Below are positions 7,860 through 17,427 of a stretch of DNA of 64,000 nt, one piece after another. A model generated the notes under the pieces. That model searched no databases and had not been told where the DNA came from. It worked only from the letters and a program-made list of their open reading frames with translations. Positions within the stretch are counted from its first letter, which is position 1, and each line of letters starts with the position of its first letter. The translations under genes and the position numbers were made by a program. Source of the stretch: JABMMZ01 sp040386935 (GTDB lineage Bacteria; Bacteroidota; Bacteroidia; NS11-12g; UBA955); assembly GCA_040386935.1 (NCBI GenBank), contig JAZKEQ010000029.1:23757-87756 (forward strand), given 5' to 3'.

Positions 7860-10800
7860 TTACCCCTTCCATTCAGGTAATCTGCCGGGGGTGTAAGGCA
7901 GTTTCAGTAGTTCCATTTTGCGCTCAAGAGTTTCGAGCAGGGTTTTTACTTCTAACACATCGCTATAGAGTGGTGTAAATTCTGCTTTCAAAGTGCTAAG
8001 GCGTTCTCTGTAAGTGGTGGTAGTACTTTCAGTAGTGCTCCACAGATTGCCTACTATGCCCTCAATAGTGCCTGCAAGGCCCGGGAGGGTTTCAAACTCG
8101 CGTGAGTAAAGGTTGTGGTCACCCACTAATTTTATGCCTATCTGGTACAGTTTTTCTTCTATTACTGCAATGTCTTTTAACAGTGTAAGATCATTGGCTT
8201 GCTGTGCACCGCGTTTCATGTAATTCATTCTGTAGGCCATTTCGTTGCAATAGCTGTTCACACCATTCACCACACGTCTGAATTCTGCCAGCTCGGTGTT
8301 AAACGCCTGGTTGTTGTTCAAGCCTGTTTCAAACAATGATTTTAATACAAAGGATTGGGCAGGTGCCAATGTAGTAGCTTCGTTATTTCTAATCAGTTTT
8401 AAGGTAACTGTGTAAGTACCCGGTATGCATAGAGGGCCTTTGTCTTCACCTTCATAAGGATTGTTAGGGTCGGGGCTGTAAAAGGTAACAGGGCTGGTGC
8501 GTTCCATGCGGCCATCCCATAGCAGGCGGCTCATGCCTTTGGTAGCCGGTTGGCGCAGTTGGCGTACGATGTTGCCTTTGTCATCGGCTATTACAGCCAG
8601 TATAAATGTTTCGGCTTGTCGGTCTTCTATGCGCATGGAATCCTGTGGCGGATAAAAGTCGTTCAATTGTTTTTCTTCACGTTCTTTTCTCAGGTCTTTT
8701 AAGCTCTTATAATCATCCTTAATGTAATAAGAAATAACAGCACCTATGGCAGGATTATCGGCCGTATAAAAACTTTCGCCCTGAAACGATTTGCCTTTAT
8801 GACCCAATGGTGTTGAAGGAATAAATACCAAGCCATCTTTGATAGGGAATATGGTAGCAGCTTGTGTCTTCATAGCACTTTCGAGTTGCGCATATTTTTG
8901 CAATGGGCTGTAATCATCTACAATATAAAAACCACGACCGAAGGTGGCCAGTACCAAATCATTTTCACGCGCTTGTATCACTATTTCTTTGATGCAAGTG
9001 TTGGGTAAACCGCCACTCATTTTGGTCCAGTTTTTACCGCCATTTACTGATACAAATACACCAAAATCAGTACCTGCAAATAGCAGGTCTTTGGTAGTGT
9101 GATCTTCAGTAATGCACTGAGCAGAACCGCGCGCAGGCAAGTCGGATTGTATGGTCTGCCAGGTTTTGCCCTTGTCTGTAGTTCTTAAAATATAAGGTTT
9201 AAAATCACCATTGCGGTGATTGTTAAAAATAGCATAAGCAATGTTTTCATCGTGTTGAGATGCAGTAATATTTTGCACCAATACTTGATTAGGTACACCT
9301 GCAAATGTTTCTGATTTGGTCCATGTTTTACCGCCATCAGTGGTTACTTGTATCAGGCCATCGTCAGTGCCTGCATACAGCAGTTGGCTGTTCTTTGGCG
9401 ATTCAGCAAATGCAGTGATGTTGCCATAAATACTGGTGGATTGATTTTTAGCAACGGCATCCATGCTCCATATTTTATCCATCACCATTAATTTATTTCT
9501 ATCAATACCACGTGTTAAATCAGGACTGATAATTTCCCATGTATTGCCGCGATCGGTACTCTTGAATAATTTCTGTGAAGCAAAATACAAAGTGGTATTG
9601 CTGTGATAGCTCAGGTGCAAAGGTGCATCCCAGTTGAAACGGTAAGCCTTTTCGCCTTTAGGTTCCTGTGGTTTAATATCGAGTGCTTCACCGGTTTTTT
9701 TGTTGTAGCGCACCAGGCCACCGTATTGCCATTGCGAGTACACAATGTTAGGGTCTTTGCTATCAACAACAGTTTTAAAACCATCGCCACCTACGGTTAC
9801 AAACCAGTCGTAATTGTGTATGCCATTAGCGCTAATGGTGCGCGAAGGGCCACCTAATGTATTGTTGTCTTGCGTGCCGCCATACACATTGTAAAAAGGT
9901 AGAGCATTGTCAACCGTTACTCTGTAAAATTGTGTCACAGGCAGGTTGGCTTTGTATTGCCAGGTAGCTGCAGCATCCCAGCTTTCATATAAGCCGCCAT
10001 CGCATCCCATCAGATAGTGACGTGTGTTTTTAGGGTCTACCCATATCACGTGGTTGTCTACGTGTTTGTTTTTTTCGCCTAATCCGTTAAAAGTTTTACC
10101 GCCATCGTTGCTCACCATGGCCCATGTGTTCATGGAATATATTCTGTCGACATTTACAGGGTCGGCAAATATTTCGTTGTAGTAATTTCCGGCAGTGGCA
10201 TAGCCTGAGCGTTTCTCCCAACTGGCACCTCTGTTTTTAGAAAGGTATAAACCTTGTGACTCGGCACCGGCTTCGATAATGGCATATATATAATCGGGAT
10301 TAACAGGTGATACCGCCATGCCAATACGACCGATATCGCCTTTCGGTAAACCGTTCTCCAACTTCTGCCAGGTAGTGCCATGGTCGGTACTGCGATAAAT
10401 GGCTGACTCGGGTCCACCACCTACATAGGTCCATTCATGTCGTCTGCGTTGGTGTGCTGATGCGTATAAAATATTGTGATGGCGAGGGTCCATTTGTACC
10501 TCGTTAAAACCGGTATTGTCGCTTACAAATAATATGCGGTTCCAGGTAGCGCCACCATCAGTAGTTTTGTAAATACCGCGTTCACCTCCGGCACTCCACA
10601 GGGGGCCATAAGCGGCAACATAAACAGTGTTGGAATTTTTAGGATCTACTACTATCATACCGATGTGTTCACTGTTTTTCAGTCCCATGTTTTTCCATGT
10701 AGCACCTCCGTCTTCCGATTTGTAAACACCATCGCCATAACCTACACTGCGTTGGTTGTTGTTTTCACCGGTACCTACCCATACGGTATTTTCGTTGGTA

Positions 10801-11132
10801 GGATCAATGGTGACGCAACCAATGGATGAAGAACCTTGTCCATCGAAAATGGGATAGAAACTGGTGCCTGCATTGTCGGTTTTCCAAACACCACCGGCAG
10901 CGGCTACGACATACCATTGTGAAGTATTGTTGGGGTTCACGGCTAAGTCGCCTATGCGACCTGATGTTACGGCAGGACCGATGCTTCTGAATTTCATAGC
11001 ACCAACAACTGCGTTTAACGTGGCATTGCCTTCGTCAGGTTTTTTGTTGTCGGCTGCTGCTGTTTTGGTCTTTTGAGCTTGTATGTTGGTCAAAGCAAAA
11101 CAGCTGATAAGGATGATGTAAATTTTTTTCAT
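7860..11132 (-). CDS. secreted sortilin/VPS10-like BNR-repeat protein
   Basis: A 1090-residue exported protein with a signal peptide (MKKIYIILISCFALTNIQAQ). Many Asp-box repeats (S/T-x-D-G-G-x-T-W, for example SEDGGATWKN, TTDGGATWNR, STDHGTTWQK, TTDGGKTWTK) run from residue about 70 to 760. They predict one or two large beta-propellers of the sortilin/xyloglucanase type. The last 300 residues form a beta-rich and then helical tail. Homologues are often labelled glycosyl hydrolase, but no catalytic pair can be named with certainty, so binding or peptide processing is equally possible. It is monocistronic, with a minus-strand terminator just downstream and a -7 element 84 bases upstream. Confidence 0.85.
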   Translation of the reverse strand: MKKIYIILISCFALTNIQAQKTKTAAADNKKPDEGNATLNAVVGAMKFRSIGPAVTSGRIGDLAVNPNNTSQWYVVAAAGGVWKTDNAGTSFYPIFDGQGSSSIGCVTIDPTNENTVWVGTGENNNQRSVGYGDGVYKSEDGGATWKNMGLKNSEHIGMIVVDPKNSNTVYVAAYGPLWSAGGERGIYKTTDGGATWNRILFVSDNTGFNEVQMDPRHHNILYASAHQRRRHEWTYVGGGPESAIYRSTDHGTTWQKLENGLPKGDIGRIGMAVSPVNPDYIYAIIEAGAESQGLYLSKNRGASWEKRSGYATAGNYYNEIFADPVNVDRIYSMNTWAMVSNDGGKTFNGLGEKNKHVDNHVIWVDPKNTRHYLMGCDGGLYESWDAAATWQYKANLPVTQFYRVTVDNALPFYNVYGGTQDNNTLGGPSRTISANGIHNYDWFVTVGGDGFKTVVDSKDPNIVYSQWQYGGLVRYNKKTGEALDIKPQEPKGEKAYRFNWDAPLHLSYHSNTTLYFASQKLFKSTDRGNTWEIISPDLTRGIDRNKLMVMDKIWSMDAVAKNQSTSIYGNITAFAESPKNSQLLYAGTDDGLIQVTTDGGKTWTKSETFAGVPNQVLVQNITASQHDENIAYAIFNNHRNGDFKPYILRTTDKGKTWQTIQSDLPARGSAQCITEDHTTKDLLFAGTDFGVFVSVNGGKNWTKMSGGLPNTCIKEIVIQARENDLVLATFGRGFYIVDDYSPLQKYAQLESAMKTQAATIFPIKDGLVFIPSTPLGHKGKSFQGESFYTADNPAIGAVISYYIKDDYKSLKDLRKEREEKQLNDFYPPQDSMRIEDRQAETFILAVIADDKGNIVRQLRQPATKGMSRLLWDGRMERTSPVTFYSPDPNNPYEGEDKGPLCIPGTYTVTLKLIRNNEATTLAPAQSFVLKSLFETGLNNNQAFNTELAEFRRVVNGVNSYCNEMAYRMNYMKRGAQQANDLTLLKDIAVIEEKLYQIGIKLVGDHNLYSREFETLPGLAGTIEGIVGNLWSTTESTTTTYRERLSTLKAEFTPLYSDVLEVKTLLETLERKMELLKLPYTPGRLPEWKG

Positions 11133-11216
11133 GATATATCAATGATTTTTATTCGAATTAAAAAGATTTATAAAACAAGGGGGTAATAAGATGGATGAAA
11201 AGCAATTTTTAAACTA

Positions 11217-11224
11217 CAAATGTA
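11217..11224 (-). promoter_or_regulatory. -7 element of the sortilin-like gene
   Basis: On the minus strand TACATTTG matches TAnnTTTG. A 5' leader of about 80 bases would follow. The -33 element is not clear, and the site lies just beyond the end of the phosphatase gene. Confidence 0.4.
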
Positions 11225-11238
11225 AAGGGAAGCAAGGA

Positions 11239-12306
11239 TTAAAATCCGTACAATGTTTTCATTAAATCAAAAATATGAATATTCTCCATGGTGCCTGCAA
11301 AATTTTCAGCACCCGGCCCGTAAGCGTATACAGGCACTCTTATGCCTGAGTGATGCGTGTTGGCGTAAGATGCTTTGATGGTTCTGTTTTTCAAAGAACC
11401 TTCAGTTAAAGATAATCCGCCTGTTTCGTGGTCGGCAGTTACAATCACCAAAGTGTTGCCATCTTTTTTAGCAAATTCATAAGCGGCTTTTACTGCTTTA
11501 TCAAAGTCTATGGTTTCGCTCACTGTGTAATTAAAATCGGTATCGTGTCCACCCCAATCGATCTGACTGCCTTCTACCATCAGAAAAAAACCTTTCTTGT
11601 TTTTTGATAAAGTTTGCAGTGCTTTCTGAGTGCCTTTCAATAAAAAGTCGCCACGACCTTCGTTTACTTTTGGCGGGTGTATGCTGTCGTTAAAAAAGTA
11701 AACGTATTGGTTGTACTCGGCAGCCCAGTTGATTTCAGAACCTGTAGCCACGGTGTAACCGTTTTGTTTCAGCAGATTCGTATCGAAGTATGGTTTGCCA
11801 CCACCTATCATCACATCAATGTGTTGTTTGTAAAAATCATTGGCAATTTCCTTGTCCATGTTTCTGCTTTTTTGATGGGCAAAGAATGAACCGGGGGTAG
11901 CGTGGGTCATGCTGCAAGTGGCCACCAATCCGGTAGACAGGCCATGCGCTTCAGCCATTTCTAATATCGTCTGTCTGCTCAGCGAATCAGGGCCCAGACC
12001 AATGGCACCGTTATAGGTTTTAACACCGGCACTGTAGGCTGTAGCACCTGCAGCACTGTCAGTTATATAATCATCGCTTGATGAAGTGGATACCAAGCCT
12101 ATGACTGTAAATAAATCCAATGTAAGACCGCCATTGATGAATGAGGCAGCAGAAATTTGTGCCAACCCCATGCCATCACCAATCATTAAAATAATATTGA
12201 GCGGTTTTTTACTTGTTTCCACCACAGCTTTAGCACCATTGCTGCAATTCATGCAGAGCAGAGCGCACGCTATTAAAACAGATAAAGGGCGTTGAATAAT
12301 TTTCAT
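11239..12306 (-). CDS. phoA: alkaline phosphatase (PhoA family), probable lipoprotein
   Basis: A 355-residue metal-dependent phosphomonoesterase of the periplasm or outer surface. Visible residues include the first metal-binding GDG (Asp44), the nucleophile in TDSAAGATA (Ser84), the THATPG segment near 134, EGSQIDWGGHDTD (metal ligands Glu245, Asp250, His254), TADHETGG (Asp292, His293) and THHSG near 318. The N-terminus (MKIIQRPLSVLIACALLCMN then Cys21) looks like a lipoprotein signal, although the lipobox is imperfect. It belongs to the shorter bacterial form. It lies 106 bases upstream of the sortilin-like gene on the same strand. Confidence 0.93.
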   Translation of the reverse strand: MKIIQRPLSVLIACALLCMNCSNGAKAVVETSKKPLNIILMIGDGMGLAQISAASFINGGLTLDLFTVIGLVSTSSSDDYITDSAAGATAYSAGVKTYNGAIGLGPDSLSRQTILEMAEAHGLSTGLVATCSMTHATPGSFFAHQKSRNMDKEIANDFYKQHIDVMIGGGKPYFDTNLLKQNGYTVATGSEINWAAEYNQYVYFFNDSIHPPKVNEGRGDFLLKGTQKALQTLSKNKKGFFLMVEGSQIDWGGHDTDFNYTVSETIDFDKAVKAAYEFAKKDGNTLVIVTADHETGGLSLTEGSLKNRTIKASYANTHHSGIRVPVYAYGPGAENFAGTMENIHIFDLMKTLYGF

Positions 12307-12341
12307 GCCGCAATATCCGTTATTTTGTAAAAGTATTAAAA

Positions 12342-12371
12342 TTGATTTTCATTCATTTTTCAATAGCTTTG
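12342..12371 (+). promoter_or_regulatory. promoter of the Omp85-like gene
   Basis: TTG (12342-12344), 19 bases, TAGCTTTG (12364-12371), ending 27 bases before the ATG at 12399. It rules out an earlier TTG start at 12342. Confidence 0.6.
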
Positions 12372-12398
12372 TATCTTGCCATCACTCAAGCCATTTTA

Positions 12399-14168
12399 AT
12401 GAAAGGCAGGGCCTTCAGATATTGTCTGTTAATACTTTGTAGCATTGGAAAGTTACAGGCACAAAATACATCCCTGATTTTTACGAATAATCCCCTTGCT
12501 TTTAAGTATGTGAGCAAAGGCGATAGCAGTCGACAGCAATTAACGCAGCTGCAGTTTATTAATTTTTACAGAGCCAGAGGCTATGCTGCCTGCGCTATTG
12601 ACAGTGTGGTAAAACGCAACGATTCTATAATAGTACATACTTATATCGGTCAGGTGTATAAAATCAAAGGATTTAGCATTGCACAACACGATATCAGAAA
12701 AGGTGCAGTGATTAGCATTGGAGAGAAATACACCAATTCCACTTTGGATACCAATGGTATTTCAGCATATGCCAACAGCGTGTTGACTGTATACGAAAAC
12801 AACGGTTATCCATTTGCTACTATCATCGTAGATTCTGTAATCACTTTGCAAAATAAACTGGGTGTTTATCTGTCGTTGGATAAGGGTCCTTTGTTTTTGT
12901 ACGACACTGTATATATCGAAGGTGACAGAACAGTTAAGAAATCTTTTCTAAGCGCCTACCTGGGCATGAAAGAGGGCAAACCTTACAACGAAAGTACATA
13001 TCGCAAGGCCTATGATAAACTCAGTCAATTGCCATTTATTTTTCCTGAACGCTTTCCTCAAATGGTGTTTATTAAAGGTGGTAAGGCCCGTCCATATTTG
13101 TATTTAAAAAAGAAGAAAGCCGATCAGGTAAATGGTATAGTGGGTTTGGCGCCAACGAGTGCGACAACAAGTCAAGCCAGTACACTGGTGTTTACTGGTG
13201 AATTTTTACTGAAGCTCAACAATTTATTCAAGAGCGGAAAAATGTTGATGATTAACTGGAAAAGTTTTCAGGCCCGTTCACAGGAATTAAAAACAGCTTT
13301 TAATTTCCCTTACATCATGGGTCGACCGATAGGGGCTGATGTGAGTTTTGATTTTTTGAAATACGATACTTCTTACTCCAATTTGCAACGACAGATTGGT
13401 ATACAATTTTATACATCAGGCATTAATGGATTCAAGGCCTTTTACAAAGTGAATTCAACCAATCTGATAACAGTGGATACGAATGCTGTGAGAAACAAGA
13501 AACAATTTCCTTCTACCAATTCAATTCAAAACATACAATATGGAATTGCCGGCAATTTTAATTTTCTGGATTACAGATTCAATCCTCGCAAAGGAATTTT
13601 AATTGAAGGCAGAATGTCGGCAGGCACCAAGGAGATTTTAAAAGACAACAGAATTTCTGAAGTGCGTTTCAGCGAAGGGGGAGGGAGCACCTATACGCTT
13701 TATGATTCAACAAAAATAAAAACCACACAATACAATCTGCAATTGAAGATTGACAAATATTTTCCGGTGGGAGTGAAGAGTACAATTAAAGCGGGTTTTT
13801 CAACTGAGCAAATTATTGCACCGGTTATATATTTCAATGAAGTAATGCGTGAGGGCGGCATCAATTCCCTGAAAGGATTCAATGAGCAGAGTATTTATGC
13901 CACCAATTTTAATATGCTGGAGCTGGAGTACCGCTACCTGTTAGGGGTGAATACATATATCAAAGCATTTTGGAATGGGGCCTATTACGAAGACCATACA
14001 ACAGGTAGAGATCCTGTCTACGATACACCATGGGGATTTGGGATAGGGGCCAATATTGAGACAAAGGCAGGAATTTTAACAATTTTATACGCATTGGGTA
14101 AAGAAAAGCAAAATAATTTCGACCTTCGTGCAGGAAAAGTACATTTTGGAATCAGCAGCTATTTTTAA
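12399..14168 (+). CDS. Omp85/TamA-like outer membrane barrel protein with POTRA domains
   Basis: A 589-residue protein with a signal peptide (MKGRAFRYCLLILCSIGKLQ, cleavage near AQ). Residues about 25-240 contain POTRA-like repeats (TVYIEGDRTVKKSFLSAYLG and GKPYNESTYRKAYDKLSQLP are typical). The C-terminal 340 residues alternate in the manner of a 16-strand barrel, with LDYRFNPRKGILIEGRMSAG and EVMREGGINSLKGFNEQSI, where BamA/TamA proteins carry the conserved RG(F/Y)-type loop. It probably inserts or translocates outer membrane proteins or lipids. The frame extends to 12342, but the signal peptide and promoter fix ATG 12399. The next gene overlaps its end by 41 bases. Confidence 0.85.
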   Translation: MKGRAFRYCLLILCSIGKLQAQNTSLIFTNNPLAFKYVSKGDSSRQQLTQLQFINFYRARGYAACAIDSVVKRNDSIIVHTYIGQVYKIKGFSIAQHDIRKGAVISIGEKYTNSTLDTNGISAYANSVLTVYENNGYPFATIIVDSVITLQNKLGVYLSLDKGPLFLYDTVYIEGDRTVKKSFLSAYLGMKEGKPYNESTYRKAYDKLSQLPFIFPERFPQMVFIKGGKARPYLYLKKKKADQVNGIVGLAPTSATTSQASTLVFTGEFLLKLNNLFKSGKMLMINWKSFQARSQELKTAFNFPYIMGRPIGADVSFDFLKYDTSYSNLQRQIGIQFYTSGINGFKAFYKVNSTNLITVDTNAVRNKKQFPSTNSIQNIQYGIAGNFNFLDYRFNPRKGILIEGRMSAGTKEILKDNRISEVRFSEGGGSTYTLYDSTKIKTTQYNLQLKIDKYFPVGVKSTIKAGFSTEQIIAPVIYFNEVMREGGINSLKGFNEQSIYATNFNMLELEYRYLLGVNTYIKAFWNGAYYEDHTTGRDPVYDTPWGFGIGANIETKAGILTILYALGKEKQNNFDLRAGKVHFGISSYF

Positions 14169-15165
14169 GAAGGTCATCATATCGCTTTTGCTGTTGTGCT
14201 TGTTTTCTGCAAAGGGACAAGACCCAAGGCGTAACATTCGCTATTACGATAGTCTGGCTTTAGACAGCGCCACCAGTTTTTCGCAGTATTACTATCAGAT
14301 GCGTTCTGATATGATTGAGCAAAAATTGATGGAGGAGCTGAACAGAATGGCTGATACCCTGAGCACAGATTCCAATCTTTACAGGGATACAATTAAAAAA
14401 GATACTTTGGTGATTCAGAAATTTGTGGGGTATAACCGCACGATTTACAAGAATTCAAAGGCCAATATCAGGAAATCTTTGCAATCGTCCAGTAACCCAC
14501 CCGTTCGCCCTAATCTGGATAATTGGTTTGTGCTGGCCTGGTGTTTCTTCGTAATTGTTCTCATCATTATTTTCAAATATTCCTATCCCTTGCAATACCA
14601 TTTGATAAACCGGGCATGGTTCAGTAGCTTGAGTTTTCGCGAATTTTACGACACACAAACAGATATTTTCAAGGGCAGTAAATTCTTCGCATGGTTTGTT
14701 ATCAGCCAGATTTTTTCCGTTGGGGTATTTATCCTGATAAGATTCAGCTTTAAATCAATTGTGTACTCAGATATCGTTCTTGCGCTGATGGTGTCAGGTG
14801 GAATTATATTAATTTTCATTTTAAATCAATGGTTAAAATTTATATTTGCGTATGCTTTCCAGCAACCGAGTTTAAGTAAGGATTACGCCATCATTTTTCG
14901 TATCAATGCATACAGCATAGCCTTGATTTTGCTGCCTGTTTTGCTGTTTATCTATTTTACAAATCAAATTGGTTTATTGCATTCTGTCGGACTTATTTTA
15001 ATGGTTTTTTTGCTGTTGATTTACGGCATCAGTTTATTAAGATTCTCATTTTCAGGTCTTTTTGCAGAAACTCAGTCAAGTATATTTTTAATTTTGTATC
15101 TTTGTGCATTCGAAGTTTTACCAATATTAGTTTTAGTGAAATCATTTAATAGTTTTTTGTTCTAA
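14128..15165 (+). CDS. DUF4271 integral membrane protein
   Basis: A 345-residue protein. A hydrophobic N-terminal segment ends SAKGQ and may be a cleaved signal. A polar stretch of about 110 residues with many Tyr, Asp and Arg follows, then about seven membrane helices from residue about 130 onward. The pattern matches DUF4271, a Bacteroidota-restricted family of unknown function usually encoded next to hemD, as here (the stop codon is directly followed by the hemD ATG). The assigned GTG at 14128 overlaps the barrel gene; TTG 14146 is a possible alternative. Adjacency suggests a link to haem synthesis or simple co-expression, but nothing in the sequence proves it. Confidence 0.8.
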   Translation: MQEKYILESAAIFKKVIISLLLLCLFSAKGQDPRRNIRYYDSLALDSATSFSQYYYQMRSDMIEQKLMEELNRMADTLSTDSNLYRDTIKKDTLVIQKFVGYNRTIYKNSKANIRKSLQSSSNPPVRPNLDNWFVLAWCFFVIVLIIIFKYSYPLQYHLINRAWFSSLSFREFYDTQTDIFKGSKFFAWFVISQIFSVGVFILIRFSFKSIVYSDIVLALMVSGGIILIFILNQWLKFIFAYAFQQPSLSKDYAIIFRINAYSIALILLPVLLFIYFTNQIGLLHSVGLILMVFLLLIYGISLLRFSFSGLFAETQSSIFLILYLCAFEVLPILVLVKSFNSFLF

Positions 15166-15924
15166 ATGGAGAAAGAGGCAAAAGTAAAGACGATCTTAGT
15201 ATCGCAAAATAAACCGGAAAGCGGTAAGTCAATATTTGACGACATCGCTACCAAATTAAAGTTGAAAGTCGATTATCGATCTTTCATACAGGTAGACCCG
15301 ATTCCGGGGAAGGATTTGAGGAGAAAAAAACTCAATATACTGGCACATACGGCCATTATTTTTAACGCTAAAAACGCTGTAGATCATTTCTTCAGAGTGG
15401 TAGAGGAGTTGAGAATAGAGCTGCCAATTGACATGAAGTATTTTTGTATGAATGAAGGCATTGGTCTTTACATTCAGAAATACACCATCATGCGCAAACG
15501 CAAAGTGTTTTTCCCGAAGACAAACCTGGAAGCAGATTTCTTCAACATGATTTTAAATCACAAGACAGAGAAATACCTGTTCCCGTGTTCGGATATCAGA
15601 AAATCGACCATCCCTGATTTTTTCGCAAAACATAAATTGGAGTTTGTAGAAAGTGTGATGTACAAAACAGTGTCAGCAGATTTGAGCGACCTTGAAAATG
15701 TGTTCTACGATATCATCGTGTTCTTTAGCCCGGCCGATATCAAATCACTGTTTGAAAACTTCCCTGAATTCAAGCAAAACCAAACGCGTTTGGCGGCATT
15801 TGGAGAAAGCACACACAGAGCAATAGCAGAACACAGTCTGGTTTGCAATATTCCTGCACCTACCAAAGAATTTCCATCAATTGTATCGGCAATGGAAGCT
15901 TATATTAAAAGAGTGAATGCTTAG
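15166..15924 (+). CDS. hemD: uroporphyrinogen-III synthase
   Basis: This 252-residue cytosolic enzyme closes and inverts hydroxymethylbilane to uroporphyrinogen III for haem and sirohaem. The two alpha/beta lobes are visible: ILVSQNKPESGKSIFDDIA at the start, FNAKNAVDHFF in lobe 1, FPCSDIRKSTIPDFF in lobe 2, then DIIVFFSPADIKSLFENFP and AAFGESTHRAI near the end. The sequence is divergent, as in all HemD proteins, and matches the Bacteroidota form. Its ATG directly follows the DUF4271 stop, so translation is probably coupled. No other hem genes are in the window. Confidence 0.9.
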   Translation: MEKEAKVKTILVSQNKPESGKSIFDDIATKLKLKVDYRSFIQVDPIPGKDLRRKKLNILAHTAIIFNAKNAVDHFFRVVEELRIELPIDMKYFCMNEGIGLYIQKYTIMRKRKVFFPKTNLEADFFNMILNHKTEKYLFPCSDIRKSTIPDFFAKHKLEFVESVMYKTVSADLSDLENVFYDIIVFFSPADIKSLFENFPEFKQNQTRLAAFGESTHRAIAEHSLVCNIPAPTKEFPSIVSAMEAYIKRVNA

Positions 15925-15975
15925 AAAAAATACTTACTAATCCCCCTTCTTTTATTCTTTCCCAAATTATCGCTG

Positions 15976-16055
15976 AAATAACAACAGGTTATTTTGTGAT
16001 GATACATGCAAGTACTTACCTGAAATCTTCAAGCAATAAGACGACTGCTTTTTTT
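15976..16055 (+). terminator. two hairpins after hemD, the second an intrinsic terminator
   Basis: AAATAAC (15976-15982), a 5-base loop and GTTATTT (15988-15994) form a 7-bp stem. AAGCAAT (16031-16037), a 6-base loop and ACTGCTT (16044-16050) with one mismatch lead into a T-run to 16055. The second hairpin fits a plus-strand terminator separating hemD from the convergent nuo operon. Confidence 0.5.
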
Positions 16056-16056
16056 A

Positions 16057-17427
16057 TTAAAGTAAATTAAGAATCAGGTCGGGGAAAATGGCCAGTAACA
16101 ACATGCCGATTGAACAGATCACTAACAATACTTTCTGATCTAATCCTAAGCTGATTTTAGCCTCATCCTGCTCACCTTTATCAAACATGGCGATAATCAC
16201 TTTGAAGTAATAATAAATGCCCACCAGCGATGCGATAATTGCTATAACGGTTAACCACAGGTAGCCATTGTTAACGGCAGAGGTAAAGATTAAATATTTA
16301 GCCATAAAACCTGCTAATGGCGGAATACCCGACATTGAAAGCAATGCAAGTATCATTGAACCGGTCATCAACGGTTGACGTCTGATAAGGCCTTTAAAAC
16401 CATCGATGGTTTCATTGCCTTCAGTATATTTTTTTACTTCTCTCAATACAGCAAAAGCAGTAATGCTGGAAATACTGTAAACAAGGGTGTAATACAATAA
16501 CACATTGTCTGTTTTGCTACCTAGAGTTAAAATAGCAATGAGCATAAAGCCCGCATGTGAGATACTTGAAAATGCCAGCATTCTTTTTACATTGCTTTGA
16601 ACAGCCGCTGTAATATTGGCAATCAATAAAGTAAGAGCACACATGATGGACAATACCAATGCGTATTCAGCCTGAAGCGAAGGGAAGGCATTTTGGAACA
16701 ATCTGTAAAAAGCTGCGAATGCAACTGTTTTAACAACAGTGGCCATGTAGGCAGTGATATTGGTTGGTGCACCTTGGTACACATCGGGCGTCCATAAGTG
16801 AAATGGTGCTGCTGATACTTTGAATGCCATCGACATCATGATTAACAACATGCCGGTAAAGAACATTGGTGTAACACCGTTAGCGCCTGATGCAGTAGCT
16901 ATAGTGGCAATATCAAAACTTCCTGTTGCGCCATATAACAAGGCGATACCGAATAATAAAAATGCAGAAGCAAATGAACCCAATAAGAAATATTTAAAGG
17001 CTGCTTCGTTTGATTTTAATTTTGTTTTATTACTGCCTACCAATACAAATAATGGAATAGATAAAATTTCAATGCCTAAGAATAACATCACCATATTGGT
17101 GAATGATACCAATAGCAATCCACCTGTGAGTGTAAATAATACAAGGGCGTAGTGGTCAGAGAAATTATTGTCGTCATTAAAATAATCGGCTGCAGAAATG
17201 AACCACAGAAAAGCAATACTTGATGAAACGATGGTGAATGCCAAAGCAAAATTATCCATCTTCAGCATGTTGTAAACCTCTTCATTGGTATCCCAGTCGG
17301 CTATGCATAATCCGATGAGTGCAAGTAAACCAAGCAATACAATGGGTTTGAAAAGTTTTCTTAAACCAAATAGTCCGGCTACTAAAGCCAGTACTCCCAA
17401 ACCTGATACTAATAATAATTCCTTCAT
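16057..17427 (-). CDS. nuoN: NADH-quinone oxidoreductase subunit N
   Basis: A 456-residue proton-pumping membrane subunit of complex I with about 14 transmembrane helices, related to Mrp antiporters. SAAPFHLWTPDVYQGAPTNI is the conserved helix 7-8 region with the functional Lys/His-type residues. AFSSISHAGFMLIA and GIPPLAGFMAKYLIF are further family hallmarks. It is the last gene of the operon. Its start overlaps the nuoM stop by four bases, indicating translational coupling. Length and motifs are ordinary. Confidence 0.96.
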   Translation of the reverse strand: MKELLLVSGLGVLALVAGLFGLRKLFKPIVLLGLLALIGLCIADWDTNEEVYNMLKMDNFALAFTIVSSSIAFLWFISAADYFNDDNNFSDHYALVLFTLTGGLLLVSFTNMVMLFLGIEILSIPLFVLVGSNKTKLKSNEAAFKYFLLGSFASAFLLFGIALLYGATGSFDIATIATASGANGVTPMFFTGMLLIMMSMAFKVSAAPFHLWTPDVYQGAPTNITAYMATVVKTVAFAAFYRLFQNAFPSLQAEYALVLSIMCALTLLIANITAAVQSNVKRMLAFSSISHAGFMLIAILTLGSKTDNVLLYYTLVYSISSITAFAVLREVKKYTEGNETIDGFKGLIRRQPLMTGSMILALLSMSGIPPLAGFMAKYLIFTSAVNNGYLWLTVIAIIASLVGIYYYFKVIIAMFDKGEQDEAKISLGLDQKVLLVICSIGMLLLAIFPDLILNLL